From Anaerolineales bacterium (GTDB lineage: Bacteria; Chloroflexota; Anaerolineae; Anaerolineales; Villigracilaceae), in NCBI GenBank assembly GCA_015075275.1, contig JABTUU010000001.1, forward strand, positions 1,219,216 to 1,283,215: a DNA stretch of 64,000 bases, in the 5' to 3' direction. The notes beneath the pieces are model-generated. The model made no database searches and was not told where the DNA came from. It saw only the letters and a list, made by a program, of their open reading frames with translations. The translations under genes and the position numbers were made by a program. Below are positions 53,893 to 63,337 of this stretch, in pieces (position 1 is the stretch's first letter; each line of letters opens with the position of its first letter).

Positions 53893-53971
53893 CGGTAATT
53901 CCCAGGTAAGATTTCCCAGAAAATACACACCAAGCGGCAAAATAAAATCTCTTTATTCGAGACACTCAAAA

Positions 53972-55240
53972 ATGGAATTTGCACTTGTCAAAAAAAATCC
54001 AGTCTCTAAACTGGAAAAGTTATATGCTGTTCTGACATTATTTATTCTTACCAGGCCACTCTGGCGGCAGATGATAGTCGGCGGCTTTGACATTCAATTT
54101 TTTTTGGTAATGATATTGTATCTTGTGCCTTTATGGTTTGCATTTAATAAATTAGGACGCTTTACTTGGATTGCTTCGCGCGATAAGCTGTTGTTGTTCC
54201 TGATATTCTTGGTATTGATATCAGTTATCTGGTCTACCGACCCATCTGCAACCATCAAGAGTGCAATTATTCTTCTGGGGGGCACTTTTTTGGGAATTTA
54301 TCTGGCCATGCGATATAGCCTGCGTGAACAAATGCAGGTATTTTTATGGACATTAATCGTTATCGAAATCCTTAGTTTGATCGTAATCATGGCTGCGCCA
54401 TCCTTGGGTGTACAGGCCGCTGGCGGGAAGCCAGTCTGGGTTGGAATATACGACCATAAAAATGGACTTGGACGGTATATGGCCATCAACGCCATTCTAT
54501 CCTGGATCATGTTAAAAGATTCCAAAAAGAAATGGTTATTGTGGACCAATTTCCTTCTGTCAGTCTTCTTAGTTATTATGTCAAGTTCAGCAACTTCGTT
54601 GATCGTGATGTTGGCGACAATCTGTTTGTTGCCGGTTTTTCGAGTTTGGCGTTGGCGTAATGCTCGGGCATTGCCAGGCCTTCTAATACTGGGGATTCTC
54701 TCGGCAAGCATCCTTGTGGTTTTTTTGGCCGACCAGAAATACGCAGGATTAGATTGGTTTTTTGTTGCGTTGGGGAGGAACCCAAGCTACAATACTTTGC
54801 AGGTACGTATGGCGCTTTGGAATGTTGTTGCGGAAAAGGCCCAACAGCGTCCACTTTTTGGCTATGGATATGGCAATACCTCAGTTTACTCAACGTTAGA
54901 CTCGGTGGCTCTTGCCAGGAGTGTATGGACACCCGAGCAATCTCATAACGGTTTTCTTGAAATTTTCATGCAATTGGGTTTGGTTGGGTTGGCAGCTATG
55001 GCATTACACATTATTTTTGGGTTTCGCCGCGGATTTATTTTGGCGAGGTTGACAAAAGCCAACGAAGCCCTATGGGTTATTGCTTACTTAATCATCTTGT
55101 TGTTATTTAACCTTACCTATAGCATCTATCTGGGCCAACTTACAATGCCGTGGACCATTTATGTGGCATTATCACTCTCAGTATGTTTTCAACTGAAAAA
55201 AATTGGCGACATGTCTGCGTCTGAAGAGAAGTTACCTTAA
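53972..55240 (+). CDS. Wzy-type O-antigen polymerase/ligase
   Basis: A 422-residue membrane protein with ~10-12 helices. The large periplasmic loop contains LQVRMALWNVVAEKAQQRPLFGYGYG and EQSHNGFLEIFMQLGLVG, the typical arginine, GYG and HN motifs of the O-antigen ligase/Wzy_C family. Together with Wzz and Wzx it completes a Wzy-dependent export system. It is placed between the two pairs of sulfotransferases, so sulfation enzymes and polymerase share an operon. Confidence 0.88.
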   Translation: MEFALVKKNPVSKLEKLYAVLTLFILTRPLWRQMIVGGFDIQFFLVMILYLVPLWFAFNKLGRFTWIASRDKLLLFLIFLVLISVIWSTDPSATIKSAIILLGGTFLGIYLAMRYSLREQMQVFLWTLIVIEILSLIVIMAAPSLGVQAAGGKPVWVGIYDHKNGLGRYMAINAILSWIMLKDSKKKWLLWTNFLLSVFLVIMSSSATSLIVMLATICLLPVFRVWRWRNARALPGLLILGILSASILVVFLADQKYAGLDWFFVALGRNPSYNTLQVRMALWNVVAEKAQQRPLFGYGYGNTSVYSTLDSVALARSVWTPEQSHNGFLEIFMQLGLVGLAAMALHIIFGFRRGFILARLTKANEALWVIAYLIILLLFNLTYSIYLGQLTMPWTIYVALSLSVCFQLKKIGDMSASEEKLP

Positions 55241-55416
55241 AGCGGTAAACTTCTATATGGATTTCCAATTGCAACTTCCTGGCAATGAATGTAATACCCT
55301 TTTGGCCGCCGGGACGAGAAAAGAGTCAAACGCGCTCAAGTACATTGCGAATTAGACTGAAAACGGGAAATGTAATTTGCTAGTGAGTAGGAAATACAAT
55401 AAAGGATGAGCATCAA

Positions 55417-56469
55417 ATGACAGAACTAACAAAAACTACGGCTCAAAATGATCCAGATGTGCAAATCATTCTCGTTGTTGGCAATAGCCGCAGCGGCACC
55501 ACTATGATGGGGCGCATTCTTGGAAAACACAAATCCGTTTTTACTTTTAACGAAGACCACTTTTTTGAGGAGTTGTGGTACCCTGAGGAAAATCCCCAGC
55601 CAATGGGTCGGTTGGATGCGGTCAAGCTGGTGGCGCGTTTATTTTCCACACAACGGGATGGTTATTTTTATCAGGGAGATATTCAGAAGTATATGGATGA
55701 GGCTGAGCGGGTGTTTGATGGCTTGGATAGCTCCTCGGCCACGCCTCCAAGGGTATTCGAGGCGTTTTTGAAATATGAAGCCGGGCGATATGGAAAAAAT
55801 ATTGTGTGCCTGCAGACGCCTCGCAATGTTTATTACATTCGAGAGATTTTGGCATTGCACCCTGGGGCATATTTTGTCAATATGATTCGTGACCCGCGTG
55901 GTGTTTTGCTTTCACAAAAGAGAAGATGGCTGGGGCGTTTTTCTGGTTCTCGGAAAATCCCTTTTTTTCATATTGTTCGTACTTGGGCCGATTACCACCC
56001 GATTACCATAAGTATGCTCTGGCGGAGTGGCATCCGTGCGGGCGACCAATTTACAGATTCTCCGCGAGTATTTCAGGTGCGTTTCGAAGATCTGGTTAAT
56101 GCACCACAGGAAATGGTTCAAAAGATTTGTACTTTTTGTAATTTAGATTATCAGCCAGAAATGCTCATGGTATCCCAGGTAGGTTCCTCCAATAGAACTG
56201 ATAAGCCTGACCAAATGGGGATTGATGCGTCTGTCCCTGGTCGTTGGAAGCAAGGAGGGCTGACCGCCGCTGAAATCCACATCAGTCAGGTGATGACCCA
56301 GAATGGAATGGCGCGTCATAACTATATCAAAGAGCCCGTCTCGCCCAATCCTTTGGCGATCTTGGTGAGCGGTATTGCGTGGGCCGGCAAATCCATCTTG
56401 GTTTTGATTTTCAACAGACATAGGGTAAAAAATCTATTTTCTGCCATCAGAAAACGCTTGGTGAAATGA
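55417..56469 (+). CDS. Sulfotransferase 3
   Basis: A 350-residue sulfotransferase. The nucleotide loop is VVGNSRSGTTMMGRIL (SRSGTT at 24-29), and the 3'-phosphate site is MIRDPRGVLLSQKRRW (R158, S166). The family's C-terminal part contains VRFEDLVNAPQEMVQKICTF. It is larger than the others, with an N-terminal extension and a C-terminal hydrophobic segment (PLAILVSGIAWAGKSILVLIFN) that may attach it to the membrane. A 176-base gap before it holds nothing recognisable. Confidence 0.85.
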   Translation: MTELTKTTAQNDPDVQIILVVGNSRSGTTMMGRILGKHKSVFTFNEDHFFEELWYPEENPQPMGRLDAVKLVARLFSTQRDGYFYQGDIQKYMDEAERVFDGLDSSSATPPRVFEAFLKYEAGRYGKNIVCLQTPRNVYYIREILALHPGAYFVNMIRDPRGVLLSQKRRWLGRFSGSRKIPFFHIVRTWADYHPITISMLWRSGIRAGDQFTDSPRVFQVRFEDLVNAPQEMVQKICTFCNLDYQPEMLMVSQVGSSNRTDKPDQMGIDASVPGRWKQGGLTAAEIHISQVMTQNGMARHNYIKEPVSPNPLAILVSGIAWAGKSILVLIFNRHRVKNLFSAIRKRLVK

Positions 56470-56514
56470 GGATGCTGAAGTGACCCAACCGCACGTTCCA
56501 GCATATAGAAAAAT

Positions 56515-57414
56515 ATGTTTCCAAATTTTTTGATCATTGGAGCCCAAAAATCCGCTTCGACCTTTGTACACGAATGTATTAGGGAGCATCCTGATGTGTT
56601 CATGCCACGAGATGAGGTTGCTTTTTTTCAGGACCCAGATTATCTGGAGGGCAGTCTGGCTAGGTTTGAAGCCCTTTTTGCCTCAGTGAAAAGCGAAAAA
56701 GCCATCGGCATCAAATGCCCGGACTATTTGGGGCGTCCTGAATGTCCAGAACGGATTTACAAGCATATTCCCGATGCAAAACTTATTGTAGTATTGCGTG
56801 ACCCCGTTGAGAGGGCGATTTCAGCATATTATTGGTTTATGCAGGTTGGCATTATCCCTGTTCGTCCGCTGGAACTTGGCATGAAAGATTTGATCGATGG
56901 CCGCTATGACCATCAATTTCCTCGTTCTCGCGAAATCATAGATTACGGTTTCTATTATGAGCACTTGATGCGGTATTTAAAGTATTTTGATAGGGAGCGG
57001 ATATTAATATTATTACAAACCGACCTTAAAAATTTCCCCCGGCAAATTGTCTCGCAAATTTACCGCTTCTTAGAAATTGATGACGGATATCTACCAAAGG
57101 CCCTGACAAGGCAGCCCAAGCAGTCTGTTTATTCCCTGCCTCGGCTAAAGTGGCTTGCGATTGCGAACCATTTTTTCTATACCTACCGAGTCGATGAAAA
57201 CAATATGATGGCCTTGCATCTCGTTGAAAATAAACTTTCCAGACTGTGTTATTACCTGATGAACGGTGTTGACCGATATTTCCTTTCTTTCGTTTTTGGG
57301 AATTTCAAGGATAAACTTAGTGAAGACATCCGACGTGCTTTTGTAGAAAAGTATAAGACCGATGTGGAAGCCTTGGAAAAAATGTTAGGACAGGAGTTGA
57401 CCAAATGGAAATGA
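56515..57414 (+). CDS. Sulfotransferase 4
   Basis: A 299-residue sulfotransferase with [22 protein letters not shown] (QKSAST 11-16) and [18 protein letters not shown] (R95, S103). It differs clearly from sulfotransferase 2, though both have the GAQK-type start and a central [25 protein letters not shown] acceptor block. Its end overlaps the acyltransferase start by 10 bases, so the two are co-translated. A different sugar position or acceptor is likely. Confidence 0.87.
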   Translation: MFPNFLIIGAQKSASTFVHECIREHPDVFMPRDEVAFFQDPDYLEGSLARFEALFASVKSEKAIGIKCPDYLGRPECPERIYKHIPDAKLIVVLRDPVERAISAYYWFMQVGIIPVRPLELGMKDLIDGRYDHQFPRSREIIDYGFYYEHLMRYLKYFDRERILILLQTDLKNFPRQIVSQIYRFLEIDDGYLPKALTRQPKQSVYSLPRLKWLAIANHFFYTYRVDENNMMALHLVENKLSRLCYYLMNGVDRYFLSFVFGNFKDKLSEDIRRAFVEKYKTDVEALEKMLGQELTKWK

Positions 57415-58115
57415 ATACTTCCGGGCATGACCAAAATGGAAAACGATTCGCCGGGCGTTCACCATTGGCTGTGCTGCAAGTTTTTAGTAAGGTAGGCCCG
57501 ATGTTCTTAAGAGGGTTATGGTGGCGGCTTTGGCTGAAAAAGACCGTCGGTCTCACCCTCATTGGCAAGCAGGTAACGATTCGCAATCCGCAATACATTT
57601 CTGTGGGCGCTAATTTTGTAGCAGAGGATTATTGTGAGATTCAAGGCCTTTCCAAAGAGGGCATTATTTTCGGGAAGCAGGTTACACTTGGACGCTTTTC
57701 GATGATTCGACCATCTGGTTATTATGGTCGTGAAATTGGTGTTGGCCTCAAAATTGGCGATTATTCAAATATCGGAGCATATTGTTACATTGGATGTGGA
57801 GGTGGAGTGCAGATTGGAAACCACGTTATGATGTCGCCACGCGTGGGGCTCCATTCTGAAAATCATAATTTCGACCAGCTTGGCACGCCTATGAAAGATC
57901 AGGGCGTAGTCCGAAACGGGATCGTGATTGAGGATGATTGCTGGCTGGCAAGTGGCTGTGTTATTTTATCTGGCGTTCATTTGGGACGAGGCTCGATTGT
58001 TGCGGCGGGAGCGGTTGTTACAAAAGATGTGCCCCCTTATTCGGTTGTTGCAGGTGTGCCGGCAAAGGTAATCAAACAGCGCAGGCCTTTGGACAACGGG
58101 TCTACTGCCGGATAA
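57405..58115 (+). CDS. Left-handed beta-helix acyltransferase (hexapeptide family)
   Basis: A 236-residue acetyl/acyltransferase of the LbH (hexapeptide-repeat) family. Repeats such as [27 protein letters not shown] run through the middle, and the catalytic histidine is likely in [16 protein letters not shown]. The C-terminus is [11 protein letters not shown], typical of CysE/WbbJ/NodL-like enzymes. It probably O- or N-acetylates a sugar of the repeat unit. It overlaps the preceding sulfotransferase gene and precedes the GT4 gene. Confidence 0.9.
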   Translation: MEMNTSGHDQNGKRFAGRSPLAVLQVFSKVGPMFLRGLWWRLWLKKTVGLTLIGKQVTIRNPQYISVGANFVAEDYCEIQGLSKEGIIFGKQVTLGRFSMIRPSGYYGREIGVGLKIGDYSNIGAYCYIGCGGGVQIGNHVMMSPRVGLHSENHNFDQLGTPMKDQGVVRNGIVIEDDCWLASGCVILSGVHLGRGSIVAAGAVVTKDVPPYSVVAGVPAKVIKQRRPLDNGSTAG

Positions 58116-58149
58116 TTTCTGATTCAACTAATGGCTCTATAGGAATGTT

Positions 58150-59328
58150 ATGAGAGAAAAAATACTTTATCTCCATGCAAGCGCTGAACTATATGGGGCG
58201 GATTATGTTCTTTTGGAATTGGTCGCAAGATTGAACAAATCCAAATATGAACCCATTGTATTGTTGCCCTTCCGCGGTCCACTTTATGAAAAAATGCTGG
58301 GATTGGGCGTGGATGTCAGAATTCTTGATTTTGCGGTCCTGCGGCGGCAATATTTCACCCTTAAAGGAATTATAGAGTTTGCGTACCGGCTTTTTGTTTC
58401 TACTTGGAAAATACTTCAACTTGTCCGCAAGGAGAAGGTTGCCGTCATCCATACAAATACGATCGCGGTTTTCGGGGGGGCGTTTGCGGCCAAGTTGGCC
58501 GGAAAACCGCACGTATGGCAAGTTATGGAAATTATTGTTTCTCCTAAGGCGCTCTGGAAGGTCAGTTCTTGGATAGTGGGCGCCTTTTCTGATCGTATCG
58601 CTGCCATTTCTAACGCCGCCCGTGATCATCTTGTGCTTGGGTACGCTGGTGTTGCAGCAAAGGTGAAGACAGTCTATCATGGGGTCGATTCTGCCGTTTA
58701 CCATCCTTTGATTGATCCTGCTCCCATAAAAAAAGAATTTGGGTTGGCTGATGGAGTCCCGGTGATTGGAATGGCAGCGCGCATCAGCCCTTGGAAAGGG
58801 CAAGATTGTTTTCTTCGTGCCGCTGCGCAGGTTTTGCAGCAATTTCCCAAAGCACGTTTTTTTGTTGTTGGTGATGTTTTTCCTGGAAACGAAAAACATC
58901 GCGATGAAATGATGGCATTGATTGACGAGCTAGGCATACGTGATAGTGTGATTACACCTGGTTTTCGCTCTGATCTTCCACAAGTGATGGCTGCCTTTGA
59001 TGTGTTTGTGCTTCCCTCCACACTGCCCGAGCCGAACGCTACTGTACTCTTGGCAGCCATGGGGATGGGCAAGCCGGTCGTTGCTACTGCCACTGGTGGG
59101 ACGCTTGAAACGGTCATTGATCGGGAGACAGGGATACTTGTTTCGCCCGGACAGCCTGATTACATGGCAAATGCGATTGTAGAGTTGTTACAAGACCCAC
59201 AAAAACGTAAGCAGTATGGCGATGCAGGCAGGGTACGTCAGGAATCAGTTTTTTCCATCGCGGCTTATGCCAGCCAAATTCAGGATTTTTATCGCACTAT
59301 TCTATTGGAAAAGGCAAAGAGTAAATGA
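58150..59328 (+). CDS. GT4-family glycosyltransferase
   Basis: A 392-residue GT-B glycosyltransferase. The N-terminal domain has YLHASAELYGADYVLLELV, and the C-terminal donor domain has VIGMAARISPWKGQDCFLRAAA and FVLPSTLPEPNATVLLAAMGMGKPVVAT. In the usual GT4 motif (E-x7-E) the first glutamate is present (EPNA) but the second position is Ala (LLAAMG), a noted deviation. It should add one sugar to the lipid-linked repeat unit. Its stop overlaps the epimerase start by four bases (ATGA). Confidence 0.9.
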   Translation: MREKILYLHASAELYGADYVLLELVARLNKSKYEPIVLLPFRGPLYEKMLGLGVDVRILDFAVLRRQYFTLKGIIEFAYRLFVSTWKILQLVRKEKVAVIHTNTIAVFGGAFAAKLAGKPHVWQVMEIIVSPKALWKVSSWIVGAFSDRIAAISNAARDHLVLGYAGVAAKVKTVYHGVDSAVYHPLIDPAPIKKEFGLADGVPVIGMAARISPWKGQDCFLRAAAQVLQQFPKARFFVVGDVFPGNEKHRDEMMALIDELGIRDSVITPGFRSDLPQVMAAFDVFVLPSTLPEPNATVLLAAMGMGKPVVATATGGTLETVIDRETGILVSPGQPDYMANAIVELLQDPQKRKQYGDAGRVRQESVFSIAAYASQIQDFYRTILLEKAKSK

Positions 59329-60242
59329 AGGCTTGCGTTATTGGAGGCTGTGGCTTTATCGGATCTCACCTTGTGGATGGTCTGCTCGTTGACGGCTGGC
59401 AGGTGATAGTCTTTGACCGCGTCATGGAGCGTTATCGCGCGCCTCTGCCGGGTGTGGAATATATCCTGGGCGAACTTGGTAACAAGGGATTGCTTGGTAC
59501 GATCCTGCGCGGCGTAGATGTTGTTTTTCACCTAGTCAGCACGACGGTCCCTCAATCTTCCAATGAGTCGCCAGTTTTTGACATTCAAAGCAACCTGATT
59601 GATACCATCGGCCTGTTGGACGCGTGCGTGGCGTGCGGGGTTAAGAAGGTTATCTTCTTTTCCTCGGGCGGTACCGTTTATGGTATTCCTCGCGCTGTAC
59701 CGGTCAGCGAAGATCATCCTACAGAACCCATTTCCTCTTACGGCATCGTAAAACTCGCGATCGAAAAATACCTTCATCTGTATAACCGACTTTATAGTCT
59801 TCCGTATACCATCCTACGGCCTTCGAATCCGTTTGGGGTGCGGCAGAATCCTTCGGGTCAGCAGGGAGCGGTGGCGGTGTTCTTGGGGCGCGTTGCCCAG
59901 GGTCTGCCAATCGTCGTTTGGGGCGATGGCGAAATCGTTCGCGATTACATTGAAATCCACGATCTCGTACGTGCCGCGATCCTGTCAGCCGAAACAACTG
60001 CAAAAAGCCAGGTGTTCAATATCGGCAGCGGGCAGGGTACTTCCATCAATACCCTGATTGATATAATCCGCTCTGTTGTTGATAAGCCTGTTGCCAAAAT
60101 GCACTTACCCGCCAGACCGTTCGATGTTCCGTCTGTCGTTCTGGATATTTCCCGCGCACAAGCGGAATTGAAATGGAAGCCCCAAGCCTCCTTGGAAGAT
60201 GGAATCACCCGGACTTGGGAGTGGACGAAATCTGTTGAATAA
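59325..60242 (+). CDS. NAD-dependent epimerase/dehydratase (GalE-like)
   Basis: A 305-residue short-chain dehydrogenase-type sugar-nucleotide enzyme. GGCGFIGSHLVDGLL forms the NAD-binding loop, SSGGTVYG the serine region, and SSYGIVKLAIEKY the Tyr-x3-Lys catalytic pair. The C-terminal substrate-binding part includes LRPSNPFGVRQNP and VFNIGSGQGTSI. This pattern is that of UDP-sugar 4-epimerases/dehydratases. It probably makes the activated sugar used by the neighbouring transferases. It is the last gene of the AT-richer block. Confidence 0.9.
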   Translation: MKACVIGGCGFIGSHLVDGLLVDGWQVIVFDRVMERYRAPLPGVEYILGELGNKGLLGTILRGVDVVFHLVSTTVPQSSNESPVFDIQSNLIDTIGLLDACVACGVKKVIFFSSGGTVYGIPRAVPVSEDHPTEPISSYGIVKLAIEKYLHLYNRLYSLPYTILRPSNPFGVRQNPSGQQGAVAVFLGRVAQGLPIVVWGDGEIVRDYIEIHDLVRAAILSAETTAKSQVFNIGSGQGTSINTLIDIIRSVVDKPVAKMHLPARPFDVPSVVLDISRAQAELKWKPQASLEDGITRTWEWTKSVE

Positions 60243-60790
60243 TCGCGTTGCGAAGGAATAACTCCCGCACCGATTCCATTCAAAGAAGTTACTTAACTAC
60301 TGAATAGGAAATTGTTGGATGTTGGCGGCGCTTGAGCGATTCTGATTTTGTCGATTTAGCCATTTTCCAAAAAATCACTTCAAAACGCATTTTGGAATTT
60401 GGCTATCTGTTGGCAAAATTTCAATTAATTCATTTATTATTCATGGGCTTTATCGTCGTGACCAATCAAGACTTTTATGATGATCTTGATTAATATCGAA
60501 AAACCGAAAAACATATTTGCCTTCATTAAACGGCGGTTACGGTAAAACAATAACTGCAACTTTCTTTTGCTTCAACAACTTGAATTTTCCCAGATATCGG
60601 AACTTCTTGGTGGATAGTTGTTAAACCTTTCCAGCAAATTTATGTGGCAATTCATAAAAAACGCTAATTTATCGTAAGACGCAATTCCTCGACTTCTGAA
60701 AGTCATAGTAAGTTTATTTGGTAAAATACACATGTTTTTTAAACTCGCTGTCTTCGATCTTCTTGTAGATTCTACTCATGGAGTTTCAAA
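60243..60790. other. Intergenic region, 548 bases
   Basis: An AT-rich stretch, the longest gap in the polysaccharide locus. I find no supported coding frame and no convincing hairpin. It separates the AT-richer sulfotransferase block from the MBOAT gene and probably carries the promoter of the latter, whose start has GGAG upstream. Confidence 0.5.
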
Positions 60791-62179
60791 ATGAATTTCG
60801 TTTCCATTGAGTTCGCCTATCTTTTTTCTGTAATCTTCATTTTGCTATTAATTCTCCGTGCGCCTTTGCTCAAGAAAGTCATCATCCTTTCCGCCAGCTG
60901 TATTTTTTACGCTTATTGGGATTGGCGCTTCTTGGGACTGCTTATCTTTGTCACCGTTGTAGACTACTATATTTCCAGGCTTCTAGTGCAAGCGACAGAT
61001 CAACGACGCAGGAAATTCCTTCTGCTCGCGAGCGTAATTCTCAACTTAGCGGTGTTGGGCGTTTTCAAATATCTGAATTTCTTCATTGACAATTTCGATT
61101 ATCTGTTCTCAAACTTCGGGGTAAATATTTCCCATGTGAACATCCTTCTGCCGATCGGCATTTCTTTTTATATATTTGAAACCCTGAGTTATGTTATAGA
61201 CGTTTACCGCGGAGATACGGAACCAGCGCGCTCTCTTCTGGATTACGCCGTATTCCTGACGTTTTTTCCGCGCCTGGTGGCAGGACCTATTATGCGCGCA
61301 CGCCAGTTCCTGCCCCAACTGGATCGGGGCGTCGAGATCAATCCGCCTAATTTCGTCGCCGGGGCGCAATTGTTCGTTCAGGGACTCTTCAAGAAGACGT
61401 TGATTGCAGATCGGCTATCCCTCGGCGTTGACATGATCTACGCCAACCCTGCTTTATACGCGCCCGCCTCCGTTTGGATGGCGATCTTCGCCTACTCGAT
61501 TCAGATCTATTTTGACTTCTCCGGCTACAGCGATATGGCGATAGGCATCGCCAGGATGATGGGATTTGATCTGGCTCAAAACTTCCATATGCCCTACGTC
61601 AGCCAGTCCATCACGGAATTTTGGCGGCGCTGGCACATCTCGCTTTCCACCTGGCTCAGGGACTACCTCTATATTCCGCTTGGAGGCAACCGCAAGGGGA
61701 AAGTTCGCACGTATATTAACCTGCTGCTCACCATGTTGTTGGGAGGACTGTGGCACGGCGCCAGTTGGAACTTTGTAATTTGGGGCGGGCTTCACGGAAT
61801 CTATCTGGCAATCGAGCGCTTATTTGGCGTCAAGGTTGACGACGAACGGCCTTTCAACTGGATCAAAGCCCTTCTTCTCTTTATCCTTGTAAGCATTACC
61901 TGGGTGTTCTTCCGCTCCACCTCGCTTGAAACGACCGGAATCGTTCTGTCGAAATTGTTCTTCCTTTCGAGAGGCGGGCTTCTGTGGGCGCCGAACTCCG
62001 CCCTGATATTTGTTTTCATTGTGGTCGTTGGCGGATGGTGGATGAGGCGGAAGAAATTTGAAATCCCCGTATTGACTCTCGATAAACCCTATGCTATCCC
62101 GCTTCTAGCGGTGGAATATTTTTGGATTTATTTGTTCTTTCCGGCAAACATCAACCCCTTCATCTACTTCCAATTTTAA
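60791..62179 (+). CDS. MBOAT-family O-acyltransferase (AlgI/DltB-like)
   Basis: A 462-residue polytopic membrane protein of the MBOAT family that passes acetyl groups across the membrane for polysaccharide O-acetylation. Helical opening YLFSVIFILLLILRAPLLKKVIIL, then ISFYIFETLSYVIDVYRG, FFPRLVAGPIMRARQFLPQL and ITEFWRRWHISLSTWLRDYLYIPLGGN. The catalytic histidine is in GLWHGASWNFVIWGGLHG. GGAG precedes the ATG. The SGNH protein that follows eleven bases later is its expected partner. Confidence 0.95.
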   Translation: MNFVSIEFAYLFSVIFILLLILRAPLLKKVIILSASCIFYAYWDWRFLGLLIFVTVVDYYISRLLVQATDQRRRKFLLLASVILNLAVLGVFKYLNFFIDNFDYLFSNFGVNISHVNILLPIGISFYIFETLSYVIDVYRGDTEPARSLLDYAVFLTFFPRLVAGPIMRARQFLPQLDRGVEINPPNFVAGAQLFVQGLFKKTLIADRLSLGVDMIYANPALYAPASVWMAIFAYSIQIYFDFSGYSDMAIGIARMMGFDLAQNFHMPYVSQSITEFWRRWHISLSTWLRDYLYIPLGGNRKGKVRTYINLLLTMLLGGLWHGASWNFVIWGGLHGIYLAIERLFGVKVDDERPFNWIKALLLFILVSITWVFFRSTSLETTGIVLSKLFFLSRGGLLWAPNSALIFVFIVVVGGWWMRRKKFEIPVLTLDKPYAIPLLAVEYFWIYLFFPANINPFIYFQF

Positions 62180-62190
62180 GGAATTCTTCG

Positions 62191-63300
62191 ATGCCATTTA
62201 ATCGTCAACGTTTTATCAAATATGCGCTTCAATTTGCAGGCTGGACGCTTCTCTTTTTTCTGCTGACCGAGACCTTTGTGCGCTTTGCGTTCGTTTCAAG
62301 TCCGACGCTCTCGTCGAAAGTGAACGGAGGCGGAATGGAGATCTATGGCTTTGAAGGGTACGGGTTTATTTATTATCTTCCCAACCTAGAAATTGCCACC
62401 CCGTTTTCGGGCAGCGAAAATATCGTCACGCTCGGCGACTCGTATACTCAGGCGCGGCACCTGTTGTATTGGAAAAATTACTCCTCCGTGGCGGAAAAAG
62501 CCTTGCGCTCCCAAGGTTATATCAAAGACATCAGGAATTTCGGATATATGGCAACCGCCATCCCGTATCAGATCGGCATCGGCAAAAGCCTGATGGAGAC
62601 ATATCATCCCAGGGTAGTGGTTATCGAACTTGCGTTGAATGATTTTATCAGCGACAGAGCCTTTGACAAGACTGCTCCCTTCTATTTCCAGATCGATGCT
62701 GCAGGAAATCTCATATTAAAGTCGCTCCCCGAACAGGTGGATAATTATTTGAAACTTCCGGCGCGGCTCGAAAATAAGCCTGCATTTTCATTCTACAGCA
62801 GGCTTTCAATAGAATCCTATTTGAAAACAGTTCGCGGTCAAAAGACTGGCAAGCCGGATGTGGAAACGGAGCAGAGATCAACAGACGAAATTAATTTGAA
62901 CACGACGCAAAATCCGAACCCGAAAAAGAGTAAAGCCGCTCAGGATAAGATTCTCAGTCAGATTTTTGCTCTTATAGAAGACGCCTATGGCGAGACGCCG
63001 ATCGTCTTCATCTTCCGCCCGTCATTTTCAAAGAAAGATAATCAATTTTATTACGATAAGGATGCGAAGCGCATCATATCTCTGCTCAGTCAACACCCTA
63101 ATTGGCATACGATGTGTATTGCGGATCCATTCAATTCGTCGTTCCAAAACGGATATTCTCCCATCGGTTTTGGGAATACCGATCCCTTTTCAGGTCATTG
63201 GAATATCAATGGGCACAAGATCGTAGGGAATCTGCTGGCTGAGAATTTAATTAGCATGATGGAAAACCGACCAATAGCAGCCGCAGTATGCAATTTCTAA
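62191..63300 (+). CDS. SGNH-type acyl hydrolase/transferase, AlgJ/AlgX-like partner of MBOAT
   Basis: A 369-residue protein with an N-terminal membrane anchor (FAGWTLLFFLLTETFVRFAF) and an SGNH/GDSL-like exterior domain. The nucleophile block is VTLGDSYTQARHL, and the C-terminal catalytic stretch is DPFSGHWNINGHKI (Asp/His). A low-complexity linker (TEQRSTDEINLNTTQNPNPKKSKA) sits in the middle. Such proteins transfer the acetyl group delivered by an MBOAT to the polymer. ATG 62191 has AAGGAATT upstream; the frame extends earlier but overlaps the MBOAT gene. Confidence 0.8.
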   Translation: MPFNRQRFIKYALQFAGWTLLFFLLTETFVRFAFVSSPTLSSKVNGGGMEIYGFEGYGFIYYLPNLEIATPFSGSENIVTLGDSYTQARHLLYWKNYSSVAEKALRSQGYIKDIRNFGYMATAIPYQIGIGKSLMETYHPRVVVIELALNDFISDRAFDKTAPFYFQIDAAGNLILKSLPEQVDNYLKLPARLENKPAFSFYSRLSIESYLKTVRGQKTGKPDVETEQRSTDEINLNTTQNPNPKKSKAAQDKILSQIFALIEDAYGETPIVFIFRPSFSKKDNQFYYDKDAKRIISLLSQHPNWHTMCIADPFNSSFQNGYSPIGFGNTDPFSGHWNINGHKIVGNLLAENLISMMENRPIAAAVCNF

Positions 63301-63337
63301 CGATCGCCAATTCTATTCTCAAGGAAAATATCTGTAT

